NCBI GenBank assembly: GCA_900553835.1
Contig: USFF01000004.1
Location: 1-59,383, forward strand
Origin: an uncultured Mycoplasmatota bacterium
GTDB lineage: Bacteria; Bacillota_I; Bacilli_A; RF39; UBA660
Length of the DNA: 59,383 nt
Reading direction: 5' to 3'
This document shows positions 18,149 through 26,361 of the stretch, in pieces (the stretch's first letter is position 1; each line of letters starts with the position of its first letter). The position numbers were made by a program, and so were the translations under genes. The notes beneath the pieces were generated by a model, which saw only the letters and a list, made by a program, of their open reading frames with translations, did not search any database and was not told where the DNA came from.

Positions 18149-18757
18149 TTAATGTTTATCGTTAATATTTTTACCAGTTATTTCATTTTTAGTTAAATAA
18201 TTGTAGAATATTTTCATCATCATATGATCAAAAGTCATATGTATGTCTTCATCTATTTGCATATCACATTCGTCTACATGCATCTTATAATCTGCTAATT
18301 CTTTTAATTTGCCACCTTTATAACCAGTAATTCCTACAACTTTAGCTCCACATTCTTTAGCATATACGGCTGCGTTTACTACATTTTTGGAATTACCACT
18401 TCCACTTATGCCAATAAATAAATCATTACTAGTGATTTTATTTAATAAAGGGAATCTAAATACCTCTTCATAACCAATATCATTTGCAACTGCCATCATT
18501 GTTGAAACATTGTCATTTAAGCAATAGAAGTTAAATTTCTTATCAGTATATTCACTTATTCCTTTATTAAAATCATTTTGCATATGACTTGCAGTAGAAG
18601 CACTTCCACCATTACCACATACGTAGATGGTTCCGCCATTTTCATATGTTTTTAATAAAGCGTTCATAGCTTCATTAATTTCATCTAAATTCAAATTTTT
18701 TATAACCTTAATTTCTCTCTCATAATATTCATTAATAGCATTTTTAAAATCTATCAT
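18149..18757 (-). CDS. gmhA: Sedoheptulose-7-phosphate isomerase (GmhA)
   Basis: A 202-residue SIS-domain protein with the phosphoheptose isomerase motifs VCGNGGSASTASHMQNDF (substrate loop), GISGSGNSKNVVNA and the C-terminal QIDEDIHMTFDHMMM with active-site His and Glu. It converts sedoheptulose 7-phosphate to D-glycero-D-manno-heptose 7-phosphate, the first step of nucleotide-heptose synthesis. Length is normal. It overlaps the HddC-GmhB gene by four bases (ATGA). Together with HddA at 21144 and the fused protein at 18754 it completes the pathway. Confidence 0.92.
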   Translation of the reverse strand: MIDFKNAINEYYEREIKVIKNLNLDEINEAMNALLKTYENGGTIYVCGNGGSASTASHMQNDFNKGISEYTDKKFNFYCLNDNVSTMMAVANDIGYEEVFRFPLLNKITSNDLFIGISGSGNSKNVVNAAVYAKECGAKVVGITGYKGGKLKELADYKMHVDECDMQIDEDIHMTFDHMMMKIFYNYLTKNEITGKNINDKH

Positions 18758-20076
18758 AAACTTTTACCTCTTTCTTTAATTAATATTTTATTTATAGCAT
18801 CTAGTAAATCTTCTGCTATTATATCAGGATTTATTTCATACTTGCCATCTAATCCCTTTTGGCCTGTATTTACTAGAACACTTTTAATACCAGCATTCTC
18901 AGCCATTTTAATATCTAAAGTTGAATCTCCTATCATTATAGATTCATTTAAATCTATATTATAATCAATAGATGCTTTTTTTATCATACCTGTATTAGGT
19001 TTTCTACAATCGCACTTTATTTTAAGTTCAGGAACTTCTCCTTCAAAACCTTTATCCGGATGATGTGGACAATAATATAAACCATCTATATATGCTCCTT
19101 CATTACCTAAAAGTGTTTCCATATGTTTATGTATTTCACTCAAACTATCAAGTGTACATTCACCTCTAGCAATAATAGGCTGATTAGTAACAACAATACA
19201 TAAATATTCACTACTATTAATTTTTCTTATTGCTTCACTTACTCCAGGAATAAGTTTAAAGTTTTCTTTTTGAGATAAGAATGGTACATACTCATTTATA
19301 GTTCCATCTCTATCCAAAAAAATTGCTTTCTGCTTGTGAGATAAATTTCTATGCTCGCATAAACCATTTGAATAATCTTCATTAACAGCATTAAATCTTT
19401 CAGGTGTACCCATATCTTTTACATATTCGGTTGAATGATATGAATATACATTATCTCCACTTAAAATCATATTTGCTATTACATCTTTCTCTAATCCATA
19501 TTTCTTTGGCTCATTTACATAATCAAATATTTTAGTTGAAAAACAATATATTCCTGAGTTAACTAAATTATTATAATCATAATCTCTAGTATTATCTTTG
19601 GAATCAAAAGATAATACTTTACCCATTTCATTTACTACTACTAAATCACTGTCAAAAGGATGCGAATTAGGATGTGTAAGTAAAGTAGCATCAGATTTTT
19701 TTTCTTTATGATACTTAATCATGCGATTAAAATCTACACTTAAAAAAACATCTCCAAAAATTAGTATAAAGTCCTCATTAATTTTATCTTTTAGATAGTA
19801 TAAAGAACCAGCCGTTCCTAAAGGTTTATCCGGATTTTCTTCATAATATGAAATGTTAATTCCAATATTATCTCCATTTTCGAAATATTCTTTAATTTTA
19901 TTACCTAAATGTCCTGTAACGATGATTACTTCATTTACACCACTTTTCTTCAAACAATCAATTTGATGTTCAAGTATTGGTTTATTACCTACCGTTAACA
20001 TAGGTTTAGGTATCTCATCATTAGTTATAGAAGAAATTCTAGTTCCCTTACCTCCAGCCATTATAACTGCCTTCAA
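18754..20076 (-). CDS. Fused heptose-1-phosphate nucleotidyltransferase (HddC) and heptose-bisphosphate phosphatase (GmhB)
   Basis: A 440-residue bifunctional protein. Residues 1-230 are a sugar-phosphate nucleotidyltransferase with MAGGKGTR (6-13) and FGDVFL (metal site). Residues 248-435 are a HAD phosphatase of the GmhB type with FLDRDGTINEY (253-263), TNQP, and the zinc loop CPHHPDKG ... KCDCRKP (about 336-359). Joined, they perform the last two steps of GDP-D-glycero-alpha-D-manno-heptose synthesis: removal of the 7-phosphate and nucleotidyl transfer. The start is TTG, supported by GAGGTG upstream. The gene has its own candidate promoter and follows a terminator at 20143-20172. Confidence 0.9.
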   Translation of the reverse strand: MKAVIMAGGKGTRISSITNDEIPKPMLTVGNKPILEHQIDCLKKSGVNEVIIVTGHLGNKIKEYFENGDNIGINISYYEENPDKPLGTAGSLYYLKDKINEDFILIFGDVFLSVDFNRMIKYHKEKKSDATLLTHPNSHPFDSDLVVVNEMGKVLSFDSKDNTRDYDYNNLVNSGIYCFSTKIFDYVNEPKKYGLEKDVIANMILSGDNVYSYHSTEYVKDMGTPERFNAVNEDYSNGLCEHRNLSHKQKAIFLDRDGTINEYVPFLSQKENFKLIPGVSEAIRKINSSEYLCIVVTNQPIIARGECTLDSLSEIHKHMETLLGNEGAYIDGLYYCPHHPDKGFEGEVPELKIKCDCRKPNTGMIKKASIDYNIDLNESIMIGDSTLDIKMAENAGIKSVLVNTGQKGLDGKYEINPDIIAEDLLDAINKILIKERGKSL

Positions 20077-20104
20077 TAACTACACCTCACTTTTCTACAT
20101 AATA

Positions 20105-20133
20105 ATTTTAACAAATATTTACAGATAAGTAAA
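20105..20133 (-). promoter_or_regulatory. Candidate promoter of the hddC-gmhB gene
   Basis: Minus strand: TTTACT (20128-20133), a 17-base spacer, then TAAAAT (20105-20110), about 28 bases before the TTG start. It lies just after a terminator, which supports a separate transcription start here. Confidence 0.5.
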
Positions 20134-20142
20134 CTAAATCAA

Positions 20143-20172
20143 TAGAAAAAATTGCCTTTATAAGCAATTTTC
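20143..20172 (-). terminator. Internal terminator after the SDR epimerase gene
   Basis: Minus-strand stem AAAATTGC / GCAATTTT followed by TTCTATT. It ends 13 bases after the epimerase stop codon. It may only attenuate, since the pathway genes continue downstream. Confidence 0.65.
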
Positions 20173-20184
20173 TATAAAAAATGT

Positions 20185-21132
20185 CTAATTATGCTCTTTT
20201 ATATATCTAGCAGTATCTCTAACAGACTCATCAGAAGTATGTTTTGCACTCCAACCTTTATCATGTATTTTACTTAAATCATACTGAAATTTAGGAACAT
20301 CACCTTTCCAACCAATATTACCACCAGTATAATTATACTTAACATTACTATAACCAAGTTCTTCACAAACTATATTAGCAATTGTTGTAACACTGGTTGC
20401 AGTTTCAACACCTGCATTATAAACTTCTACACCCTTCTTAATATCCATATCTAATGTAAACATAGTTATTGCTTCCACTAAATCAGTTACATATAAGTAA
20501 GGTTTAGTTTGAGTTCCATCTCCTAATATTTCAAGTTCATTTGGATTATTTCTAAGTTTTTTTACGAAATCATAAATAACACCATGAGTTAAATTAGGTC
20601 CAATTACGTTTGGAAATCTAAATATAACTGTATTTAAATCATTCATAAATGTATATGATGAAATAAATCCTTCACTTGCATACTTTGCTCCCCCATAATA
20701 TGATATAGGTTTTAAGTCACCTAAATTTTCTGTTAATAACATTTGTTTATCACCATAGATAGCAGATGTTGATGAAAAGAACAAGTTTTTAATATTGTTT
20801 CTCCTCATTAATTCAAGAACACTATAAGTAGTCATAAAAGTATCATTAAAGTCAACACTAGGCATTCTTCCTCCCTTTTGAATATCCGAATTTGCTGCTA
20901 AATGATAAACTATATCAAACTTTTCATCTTTTAGTGTATCACAAAAATTTTCAGTATCTTCAATATTAATGTTATAGAATTTATAATTAGCGTTTTCACT
21001 AAAACAATCAACATTTTCTTTATGTCCTAGTGTAAAATTATCAACTACAACTACTTCTAAACCTCTTTCTAATAAATTTCTTACTAAATGAGTACCGATA
21101 AATCCGGCACCTCCTGTTACTAATGCTTTCAC
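20185..21132 (-). CDS. NAD-dependent sugar epimerase/dehydratase (extended SDR)
   Basis: A 315-residue extended SDR protein with the dinucleotide motif VTGGAGFIGTHL (5-16), the SSTSAIYGD segment and the YGGAK catalytic pair (Tyr146, Lys150). It is of UDP-glucose 4-epimerase type in length and layout. Sitting between hddA and hddC-gmhB it may act on a nucleotide-heptose or on UDP-hexose used for the same glycan; the sequence does not say which. It is 11 bases after hddA, with the AGGAGG site in the gap. Confidence 0.87.
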   Translation of the reverse strand: MKALVTGGAGFIGTHLVRNLLERGLEVVVVDNFTLGHKENVDCFSENANYKFYNINIEDTENFCDTLKDEKFDIVYHLAANSDIQKGGRMPSVDFNDTFMTTYSVLELMRRNNIKNLFFSSTSAIYGDKQMLLTENLGDLKPISYYGGAKYASEGFISSYTFMNDLNTVIFRFPNVIGPNLTHGVIYDFVKKLRNNPNELEILGDGTQTKPYLYVTDLVEAITMFTLDMDIKKGVEVYNAGVETATSVTTIANIVCEELGYSNVKYNYTGGNIGWKGDVPKFQYDLSKIHDKGWSAKHTSDESVRDTARYIKEHN

Positions 21133-21143
21133 TATTACTCCTC

Positions 21144-22121
21144 CTAATTTACAAATATTACTGTAGTACCTTGATGATCAAATTTAAATTCCATTTCAGG
21201 TAATTCTTTCATTTCTTTTCTAAAGTTTTCTTGTTTTTCTTCTGGTACATAGAATAAGAAGAAACCACTTCCACCAGCACCTAAAAGTTTACCACCAGTA
21301 GCACCAGCTTTTATACCCATTTCATACCACTTGTCAAACTGTGGGTTACTAATTCCAGATGCTAAAGTTCTTTTAATTTTCCAGTTTTCATCAAGTATTT
21401 TTCCTACAGCATCTATATTGTTGTGTTCAAGTTCATATTTCAAATCATAAGTCATTTCCATTATTTTCTTTTGACCCTCTTCTTTATCTTGAGCACTAAC
21501 AATGTTTTTTGATTGTTCTTCTAGTATTTCTGATGCTTTATGTTCACCACCAACATAAAGCATAATTAAATTCTTTTCAAGTTGTTTAAATGCTTCCTGG
21601 TCCATTAAGACTGGCTCAACATCTACTGATCCATCCTTGTTAAATTTGTAAAAATTAAGCCCACCAAAAGCAGCAGCATACTGATCTTGTTTACCATTTG
21701 TGGTATGTACTATATTATTTTCCATATTACATGCTGATGCAGCCACATCCGCTTTTGAAATATATTCTCTTTTGTAGCATTTCAAGTTTTTAATTAATCC
21801 GACTGTGAATGAACTTGAAGAACCAAGCCCAGTACCTGATGGTACATCTGCAATAGAAGTAATTTCTAGTCCTTGTAAATTCTCTTGTTTTAAACATTCT
21901 CTAAAAATATTATGTTCAATATCATTAATATCATGGACAGTTTCAGTTTTAGAGTATTTAAGTACTGTTGTATCTTTATCAAATGATGGATGTGATGTTA
22001 TATACATATATTTATTAATAGTAGTGCTAAGTACACATCCTCCATGTTTCTCATAAAATGACTTAATATCACTTCCTCCACCACATAAACTAACTCTAAA
22101 AGGTGTTCTAGTTATAACCAT
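21144..22121 (-). CDS. hddA: D-glycero-alpha-D-manno-heptose 7-phosphate kinase (HddA)
   Basis: A 325-residue GHMP kinase: RTPFRVSLCGGGSD at the N-terminus, the ATP loop PSGTGLGSSSSFTVGL (94-109) and the C-terminal GGKLLGAGGSGFFLFY. These match HddA, which phosphorylates D-glycero-alpha-D-manno-heptose 7-phosphate at C1. An alpha-anomer, GDP-linked route is therefore expected, as known for S-layer glycans of Aneurinibacillus and some capsules. This differs from the ADP-heptose route of Gram-negative LPS, which uses HldE. The ribosome site overlaps the end of the upstream ABC ATPase gene. Confidence 0.9.
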   Translation of the reverse strand: MVITRTPFRVSLCGGGSDIKSFYEKHGGCVLSTTINKYMYITSHPSFDKDTTVLKYSKTETVHDINDIEHNIFRECLKQENLQGLEITSIADVPSGTGLGSSSSFTVGLIKNLKCYKREYISKADVAASACNMENNIVHTTNGKQDQYAAAFGGLNFYKFNKDGSVDVEPVLMDQEAFKQLEKNLIMLYVGGEHKASEILEEQSKNIVSAQDKEEGQKKIMEMTYDLKYELEHNNIDAVGKILDENWKIKRTLASGISNPQFDKWYEMGIKAGATGGKLLGAGGSGFFLFYVPEEKQENFRKEMKELPEMEFKFDHQGTTVIFVN

Positions 22122-22125
22122 AATT

Positions 22126-22878
22126 TCACTCCCTTCCTTTTTTGGTTATATTTTGTTTTTCATAATATGCCTTACATACATTTTTAGTATCGCCTATCAT
22201 AACAATCTCTCCATGGTCAAGCCATACAACCTTATTACATAATTCTTCTATAGATTCAAGTGAATGTGAAACGTATAAAACGGTTGTTCCGCCTTTAATC
22301 ATTGACATCATTTTATTTTTACTTTTTTCTTGAAACTTAATATCTCCAACTGATAAAATTTCATCAACAATTAAAATTTCTGGGTCCACAACAGTAGATA
22401 TAGAAAATGCAAGTTTAGCAACCATACCAGAAGAAAAATTCTTAACAGGTACATCTAAAAAATCTTTCAGTTCTGAAAAATCTACTATTTCATTAAATTT
22501 AGAATCTATAAATTCCTTACTATATCCTAAAATTGCTCCGTTTAGATAAATATTTTCTCTGGCTGTTAATTCTCCATCAAATCCAGCACCTAATTCAATC
22601 ATAGGTGATATTGCTCCGTTAACAGTTACAGTTCCTTCAGTAGGTTTCATAACGCCACTTACAACTTTAAGCAAGGTACTTTTACCAGCTCCATTAGAAC
22701 CAATTAAACCTACAACATCTCCTCTATCTACATGAAAACTTACATGTCTTAATGCCCAAAAATCACTTTTCTTTTTTCTTTTCGATTTATCAAATAAACT
22801 TATAAAAACCATTTTAAATGAATTATCTTTTTCGACTCCGAGGTTAAACCTCATTCCAACATTATTTAAATATATCAT
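22126..22878 (-). CDS. Polysaccharide ABC exporter, ATPase subunit (Wzt/TagH-like)
   Basis: A 250-residue ATPase with Walker A GLIGSNGAGKSTLL, signature NFSSGMVAKLAFS and Walker B ILIVDEILSVGD, plus the N-terminal FWALRHVSF segment typical of Wzt/TagH. There is no C-terminal carbohydrate-binding domain, so recognition of a modified glycan end is not expected. I choose ATG 22878 because AGGGG is eight bases upstream; GTG 22887 is the alternative. It pairs with the permease immediately upstream to move a lipid-linked glycan across the membrane. Confidence 0.9.
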   Translation of the reverse strand: MIYLNNVGMRFNLGVEKDNSFKMVFISLFDKSKRKKKSDFWALRHVSFHVDRGDVVGLIGSNGAGKSTLLKVVSGVMKPTEGTVTVNGAISPMIELGAGFDGELTARENIYLNGAILGYSKEFIDSKFNEIVDFSELKDFLDVPVKNFSSGMVAKLAFSISTVVDPEILIVDEILSVGDIKFQEKSKNKMMSMIKGGTTVLYVSHSLESIEELCNKVVWLDHGEIVMIGDTKNVCKAYYEKQNITKKGRE

Positions 22879-22889
22879 ATTCTTCACCC

Positions 22890-23705
22890 CTACATATAAT
22901 AAACAAATTTATCTTGTCTTTTTCTAAAAATATGTAATCCTATAAACAACATTAATGCTCCGCTTGCAAGACATGCTAATAAATATACTAAAGATGGTGG
23001 TGTTGAATATAATAATATTTCCCTTGAAGCATTAATATATAGATAAAGCGGATTTAATTTAAAGATTGTTTGAAGTTTTTCAGGTAATATAGTTAAACTA
23101 TAAAACAATGGTGTAAAATAGTTGAGTATAGTAAGCATTATACCCCACATATAAATCATATCTCTTAAAAATACCGAAACTGTTGCAAGTATATAACCAA
23201 CACCTACAGTAAACATAAATGCACATAAGTATATAAATGGTAATAATAAATAATAAATATTAATGTAGCATTTAGTCCCATCAGCAACACTTCCTGAAAA
23301 CCATGTTATTAAAAATAACGGAATTAAAGTAAACAAGAAATTAATTCCCGCAAACAAACATTTAGCTATAGGGAAAATATATTTTGGAATGTACACCTTA
23401 TTAATTAATGATGAATTACCTATAATCGCAGCCATTGCATTATTAGTAGCATCACTAAAATAATTAAACACAACAAGCCCGCTCATCAAATAAACTAAAT
23501 AATTAACACCTTCCATACTAAATTTAAACATATTTGAAAATACAATAGCCATTACCATCATCATTAGTAATGGATAAAGCACACTCCATAGTACTCCAAG
23601 TACACTTCTTTTATATTTAACTTTAAAATCTCTAATAACTAATTGAGATAATAAAAATTTATACTTTTTAACATTATACATTATATTTTTAAAAGTCTTT
23701 GTCAT
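22890..23705 (-). CDS. Polysaccharide ABC exporter, ABC-2 type permease (Wzm/TagG-like)
   Basis: A 271-residue protein with six hydrophobic segments. The N-terminal RDFKVKYKRSVLGVLWSVLYPLLMM is typical of Wzm/TagG permeases, and LKVNPLYLYINASREILL has its counterpart here as LNPLYLYINASREILLY. First gene of the main polysaccharide operon. A GGAGGAG ribosome site and an extended -10 promoter with an inverted repeat lie just upstream. Confidence 0.9.
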   Translation of the reverse strand: MTKTFKNIMYNVKKYKFLLSQLVIRDFKVKYKRSVLGVLWSVLYPLLMMMVMAIVFSNMFKFSMEGVNYLVYLMSGLVVFNYFSDATNNAMAAIIGNSSLINKVYIPKYIFPIAKCLFAGINFLFTLIPLFLITWFSGSVADGTKCYINIYYLLLPFIYLCAFMFTVGVGYILATVSVFLRDMIYMWGIMLTILNYFTPLFYSLTILPEKLQTIFKLNPLYLYINASREILLYSTPPSLVYLLACLASGALMLFIGLHIFRKRQDKFVYYM

Positions 23706-23728
23706 TGCTCCTCCATATCACATATATA

Positions 23729-23759
23729 ATTATAGCATGTAAAATACCAAAATGCTATA
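23729..23759 (-). promoter_or_regulatory. Promoter of the polysaccharide operon with overlapping inverted repeat
   Basis: On the minus strand an extended -10 box TGCTATAAT (TATAAT at 23729-23734) lies about 24 bases before the permease start. The inverted repeat TATAGCAT / ATGCTATA (23731-23738 and 23752-23759, 13-base spacer) overlaps the -10 and extends towards -35. It is a good candidate operator for a repressor or other regulator. The -35 itself is weak, as is common with extended -10 promoters. Confidence 0.5.
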
Positions 23760-23808
23760 CATTAAAGTTCTCTTTATACTTTTATATTCATAATAATTAA
23801 ACGCAAAA

Positions 23809-23843
23809 ATACTATTACAAGCCACTTTACTTTGTAATAGTAT
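23809..23843 (-). terminator. Strong terminator left behind a decayed minus-strand gene
   Basis: A perfect 12-pair stem, ATACTATTACAA / TTGTAATAGTAT (loop of 11), followed on the minus strand by TTTTTGCG. It lies four bases after the stop codon of the open tail at 23847-23984. Confidence 0.7.
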
Positions 23844-23846
23844 GCA

Positions 23847-23984
23847 CTATAAATCATTTTTTATTAATTCTAAATATACTGATTTTCTTTTAATCTTATT
23901 ATAATAAGTCAGCCAAAATGTAAAATATCTTTTTCGTTTTATTATAGCCTGTAAATATTTAAAATGGATATTAGCAAATAATAG
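23847..23984 (-). pseudogene. C-terminal remnant of an unidentified gene
   Basis: An open frame of 45 codons without a start ends in TAG at 23847-23849, just before a strong terminator. The peptide is basic and aromatic, with LQAIIKRKRYFTFWLTYYNK in the middle. This is reminiscent of the C-terminal tail of a glycosyltransferase or teichoic-acid polymerase, but I cannot assign it. Upstream the frame is closed by several stops. A tail with an intact terminator and no start is best explained by decay of an older gene at the edge of the polysaccharide locus. Chance opening of the frame is possible. Confidence 0.35.
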
Positions 23985-24103
23985 TTAAAAAAATTAAACT
24001 AAAATATCGTAGCGATTAGAATTTTACAAAAAGTTTTTGAAAATATAATAATCACAAAATACTAAAATGATGTTGCAAATTTATTTAATGGTATTAGGAG
24101 AAG

Positions 24104-24250
24104 ATGTATCTTGATATGGCAGACTTATCAAGGCAATTATTTGTAATATTGAAACAAAACAGGAATAAACATATTACAATATCCAGGATAGGTAGAATTG
24201 CTGATGCACTTGAAATAAAAATGAAAGACCTATTCGAAAAGAATAAGTCT
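24104..24250 (+). pseudogene. Degenerate XRE-type helix-turn-helix regulator fragment
   Basis: The plus-strand frame from 24104 reads ADLSRQ, then a basic stretch, then ITISRIGRIADALEIKMKDL and FEKNK. This strongly resembles the second half of an XRE/Cro HTH protein (the usual pattern is LSRQ-ISxIExGKxN-xxIxTLxxIADALxIxxxDLF). The first half of the domain is missing upstream and the original stop has been lost, so the frame runs on into the terminator. AGGAGA precedes the ATG. Probably a decayed regulator rather than a working 67-residue protein. Confidence 0.5.
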
Positions 24251-24257
24251 TTTTTAT
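24224..24257 (+). terminator. Terminator at the end of the XRE remnant, converging on pssA
   Basis: Plus-strand hairpin AAAGAC-C-TATTC / GAATA-A-GTCTTT with loop GAAAA and one mismatch, followed by TTTTA. It may also stop pssA transcription coming from the other side. Confidence 0.6.
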
Positions 24258-24893
24258 TTAAAACATTTTTAGTAAAACTACAATTACAGATATTATTCCA
24301 AGTATAGCAAGAGCTGCTTTTTCTCTACTAGAAGGTTTTTTTAATTTAAAGGGACTAATAAATAAAATTCCTGTGATTAAAAGTGTAATAGGAAAAACAA
24401 TTTCTCGATATTCTTTACCTACTAAAAATGTTATAAAATAAACTAAAGGCACGATAATTGCACTTGCAGTTATAGGTAGTCCAATAAACTCTTTGCTACT
24501 ACCTTTTTTAGTAGTAGTTAGCATATTAAAATAGGCAAGTCTAATTATCCCAGCAATAGAAAAGAAAACACAGATAACATAAAGCCAAATACTATTAGGG
24601 CAAATATTTAGAGTTATCATCATTGGCAAGATTCCAAACGCAATTGCATCATTGAGAGAATCCAGTTCAATGCCGTAAACCTCATAGTCTTTTAAACTTT
24701 TAAATTTTCTGGCAACAACACCATCAAATGCATCACATATAGCCGAAAATATTAAACAAAATACTGCATACATTGTCTTACCGTTAACAGTAAGAATTAT
24801 CCCAGTTATAGCAGAAGCAGTCCCTGTCATAGTAACCCAGTCACATTTTCTATAAACACCAATAGGTTTTAATTTTTTCATAATACCACTCAT
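24258..24893 (-). CDS. pssA: CDP-diacylglycerol-serine O-phosphatidyltransferase (PssA)
   Basis: A 211-residue membrane protein of the CDP-alcohol phosphatidyltransferase family. The motif DAFDGVVARKF...GIELDSLND (about residues 68-98) matches DxxDGxxAR...GxxxDxxxD, the metal and CDP site; the gap between AR and G is a little longer than in most members. Six or so hydrophobic segments follow. The bacterial class II PssA subfamily is the best fit, making phosphatidylserine for phosphatidylethanolamine synthesis, but no Psd gene is visible nearby. A shorter start at the fifth codon is also possible. Confidence 0.82.
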   Translation of the reverse strand: MSGIMKKLKPIGVYRKCDWVTMTGTASAITGIILTVNGKTMYAVFCLIFSAICDAFDGVVARKFKSLKDYEVYGIELDSLNDAIAFGILPMMITLNICPNSIWLYVICVFFSIAGIIRLAYFNMLTTTKKGSSKEFIGLPITASAIIVPLVYFITFLVGKEYREIVFPITLLITGILFISPFKLKKPSSREKAALAILGIISVIVVLLKMF

Positions 24894-24911
24894 TTCTATA
24901 AACCATTATAT

Positions 24912-24935
24912 CAAAAAAATCTATTTTAAAATAGA
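24912..24935 (-). terminator. Terminator of the second LtaS-like gene
   Basis: The palindrome TCTATTTTAAAATAGA (24920-24935) is followed on the minus strand by TTTTTTT. The stop codon at 24921-24923 is inside it. Confidence 0.7.
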
Positions 24936-26354
24936 CTTTTCATAATATTTAGAATTTTTTAATAATTCTCTTTCAAAAACATCTTTTCCAAGTTGTTCAG
25001 ACAAAGTGGCTTTATCACTAAATAGATTAGTTCCAAAACCAAGTTTATCATTTTCAATCTTTGCGCCAATACTAGCTAAAATAGTAGGATAAAAATCAAA
25101 GTTATTAAACTCACGATTTTTATTATTATTTGTATTTAGTTTGGAATTAATAAAAGCATTATAAATAGTTCTATCATAACTCTTATAATCTTTATAATAA
25201 GAATTTTGCATTGTTAAATGATCTCCTAATATAACTATAGTAGTATCTTGGTAGAAGTCTTGTGCCTTTAACCACTTTATAAATTCATTTGCCATTTTAG
25301 AAGCGCAAGAATAGACATTAGAAAGTTGATCATCGTATTTTATATCGCATGTTTCATCTAAATATCCGTTAGGAAAATGCGTGTCCATTGTAAACATTGT
25401 AACTGCAAAAGGTTTATCACTACTCGAAAGTTCTAATATTTCTTTTTTAGCAACATCATAAAGTTTCTTATCCTCTACTCCCCACCACTTAAGATAACCC
25501 TTTTCAATATAACCTTTCTCTGCCATCTTATTATAATCAACTATATCATAATTACCATGATATTTATAATATAAATCAGTTCCAGCAAACTCAATTTCTG
25601 TTCCTTGAATTATTTTAAGATTATAATTATTATCATAAAGAACATCTCCAAGTGTTTTAACATTTGGTAAAATCTTCCTCTTTTCACTATAACCCCTAAG
25701 TAAATTAATATCTATAGGAGTAGCGCTTGAAGAAGCAACTAAGGATGCCATAGTAAAACTAGATAATGTTGTATTTGAAGCACCACCCAGTTTATCAGTA
25801 TTAGAAAAATTAATATTTTCTAGTGCAATATTTTCAAGTTCTGGAATTCTAGACTTATCAAAAACACCGCCATTTTCTTTAGAAAAAAGCGAACTTTCCA
25901 TACTTTCAAGATATAATAATACTAAATTTCTTTTTTTCTTAGGAAAACTTACTTTAACCTTATTTGTATCAACATAGTATTTATCATATACATCTGTTTT
26001 TTTAGCTTTATTATAGATATAACTATCAGTTCTTGATACTCTAACTATTAAAAACAAACTAATAATAAACATAACGATAGCAAAAACAAACAAGAATTTA
26101 TCAAATATCATAGGTCTATACTTTTTAACAATTAAAAGAGTTAAAACAATAAAAATAACAATTAACAAAAATAGCCATAAGCAATTAAGAATAGCAGCGA
26201 AGATAACAGTACCATTGCCTGGACCCGATTTATCATTAGTAAAATAATAAACTAGTTCATAAAGATTTACTTCAATCAAAACTGCTTTAATATAGTAACA
26301 AGCACTGACAAGTAAACTAGAAATAAATAATAAAATATAAGACAAAATAGTCAT
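24921..26354 (-). CDS. Second LtaS/MdoB-like phosphoglycerol transferase, sulfatase fold
   Basis: About 477 residues with three to four N-terminal transmembrane helices and an external sulfatase-fold domain. It shares with the 4945 gene the signatures LLYLESMES, TMASLVASSSATPI (catalytic Thr region), MDTHFPNGY, VILGDHLTMQ and a GFGTNLFS segment near the end. The two are clear paralogues. The ATG at 26354 is preferred to TTG 26363 because AAGGAAG is nine bases upstream. Expression is driven by a consensus promoter with a palindrome over it (26362-26407). It probably modifies a different envelope polymer or site from its paralogue. Confidence 0.85.
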   Translation of the reverse strand: MTILSYILLFISSLLVSACYYIKAVLIEVNLYELVYYFTNDKSGPGNGTVIFAAILNCLWLFLLIVIFIVLTLLIVKKYRPMIFDKFLFVFAIVMFIISLFLIVRVSRTDSYIYNKAKKTDVYDKYYVDTNKVKVSFPKKKRNLVLLYLESMESSLFSKENGGVFDKSRIPELENIALENINFSNTDKLGGASNTTLSSFTMASLVASSSATPIDINLLRGYSEKRKILPNVKTLGDVLYDNNYNLKIIQGTEIEFAGTDLYYKYHGNYDIVDYNKMAEKGYIEKGYLKWWGVEDKKLYDVAKKEILELSSSDKPFAVTMFTMDTHFPNGYLDETCDIKYDDQLSNVYSCASKMANEFIKWLKAQDFYQDTTIVILGDHLTMQNSYYKDYKSYDRTIYNAFINSKLNTNNNKNREFNNFDFYPTILASIGAKIENDKLGFGTNLFSDKATLSEQLGKDVFERELLKNSKYYEKSILK

Positions 26355-26361
26355 AAACTTC

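Noticed and set aside
18149..22121. ADP-L-glycero-D-manno-heptose (LPS core) pathway
   Set aside because: No HldE-type kinase/adenylyltransferase or HldD signature; HddA and an HddC-like transferase indicate the alpha-anomer, GDP-linked route.
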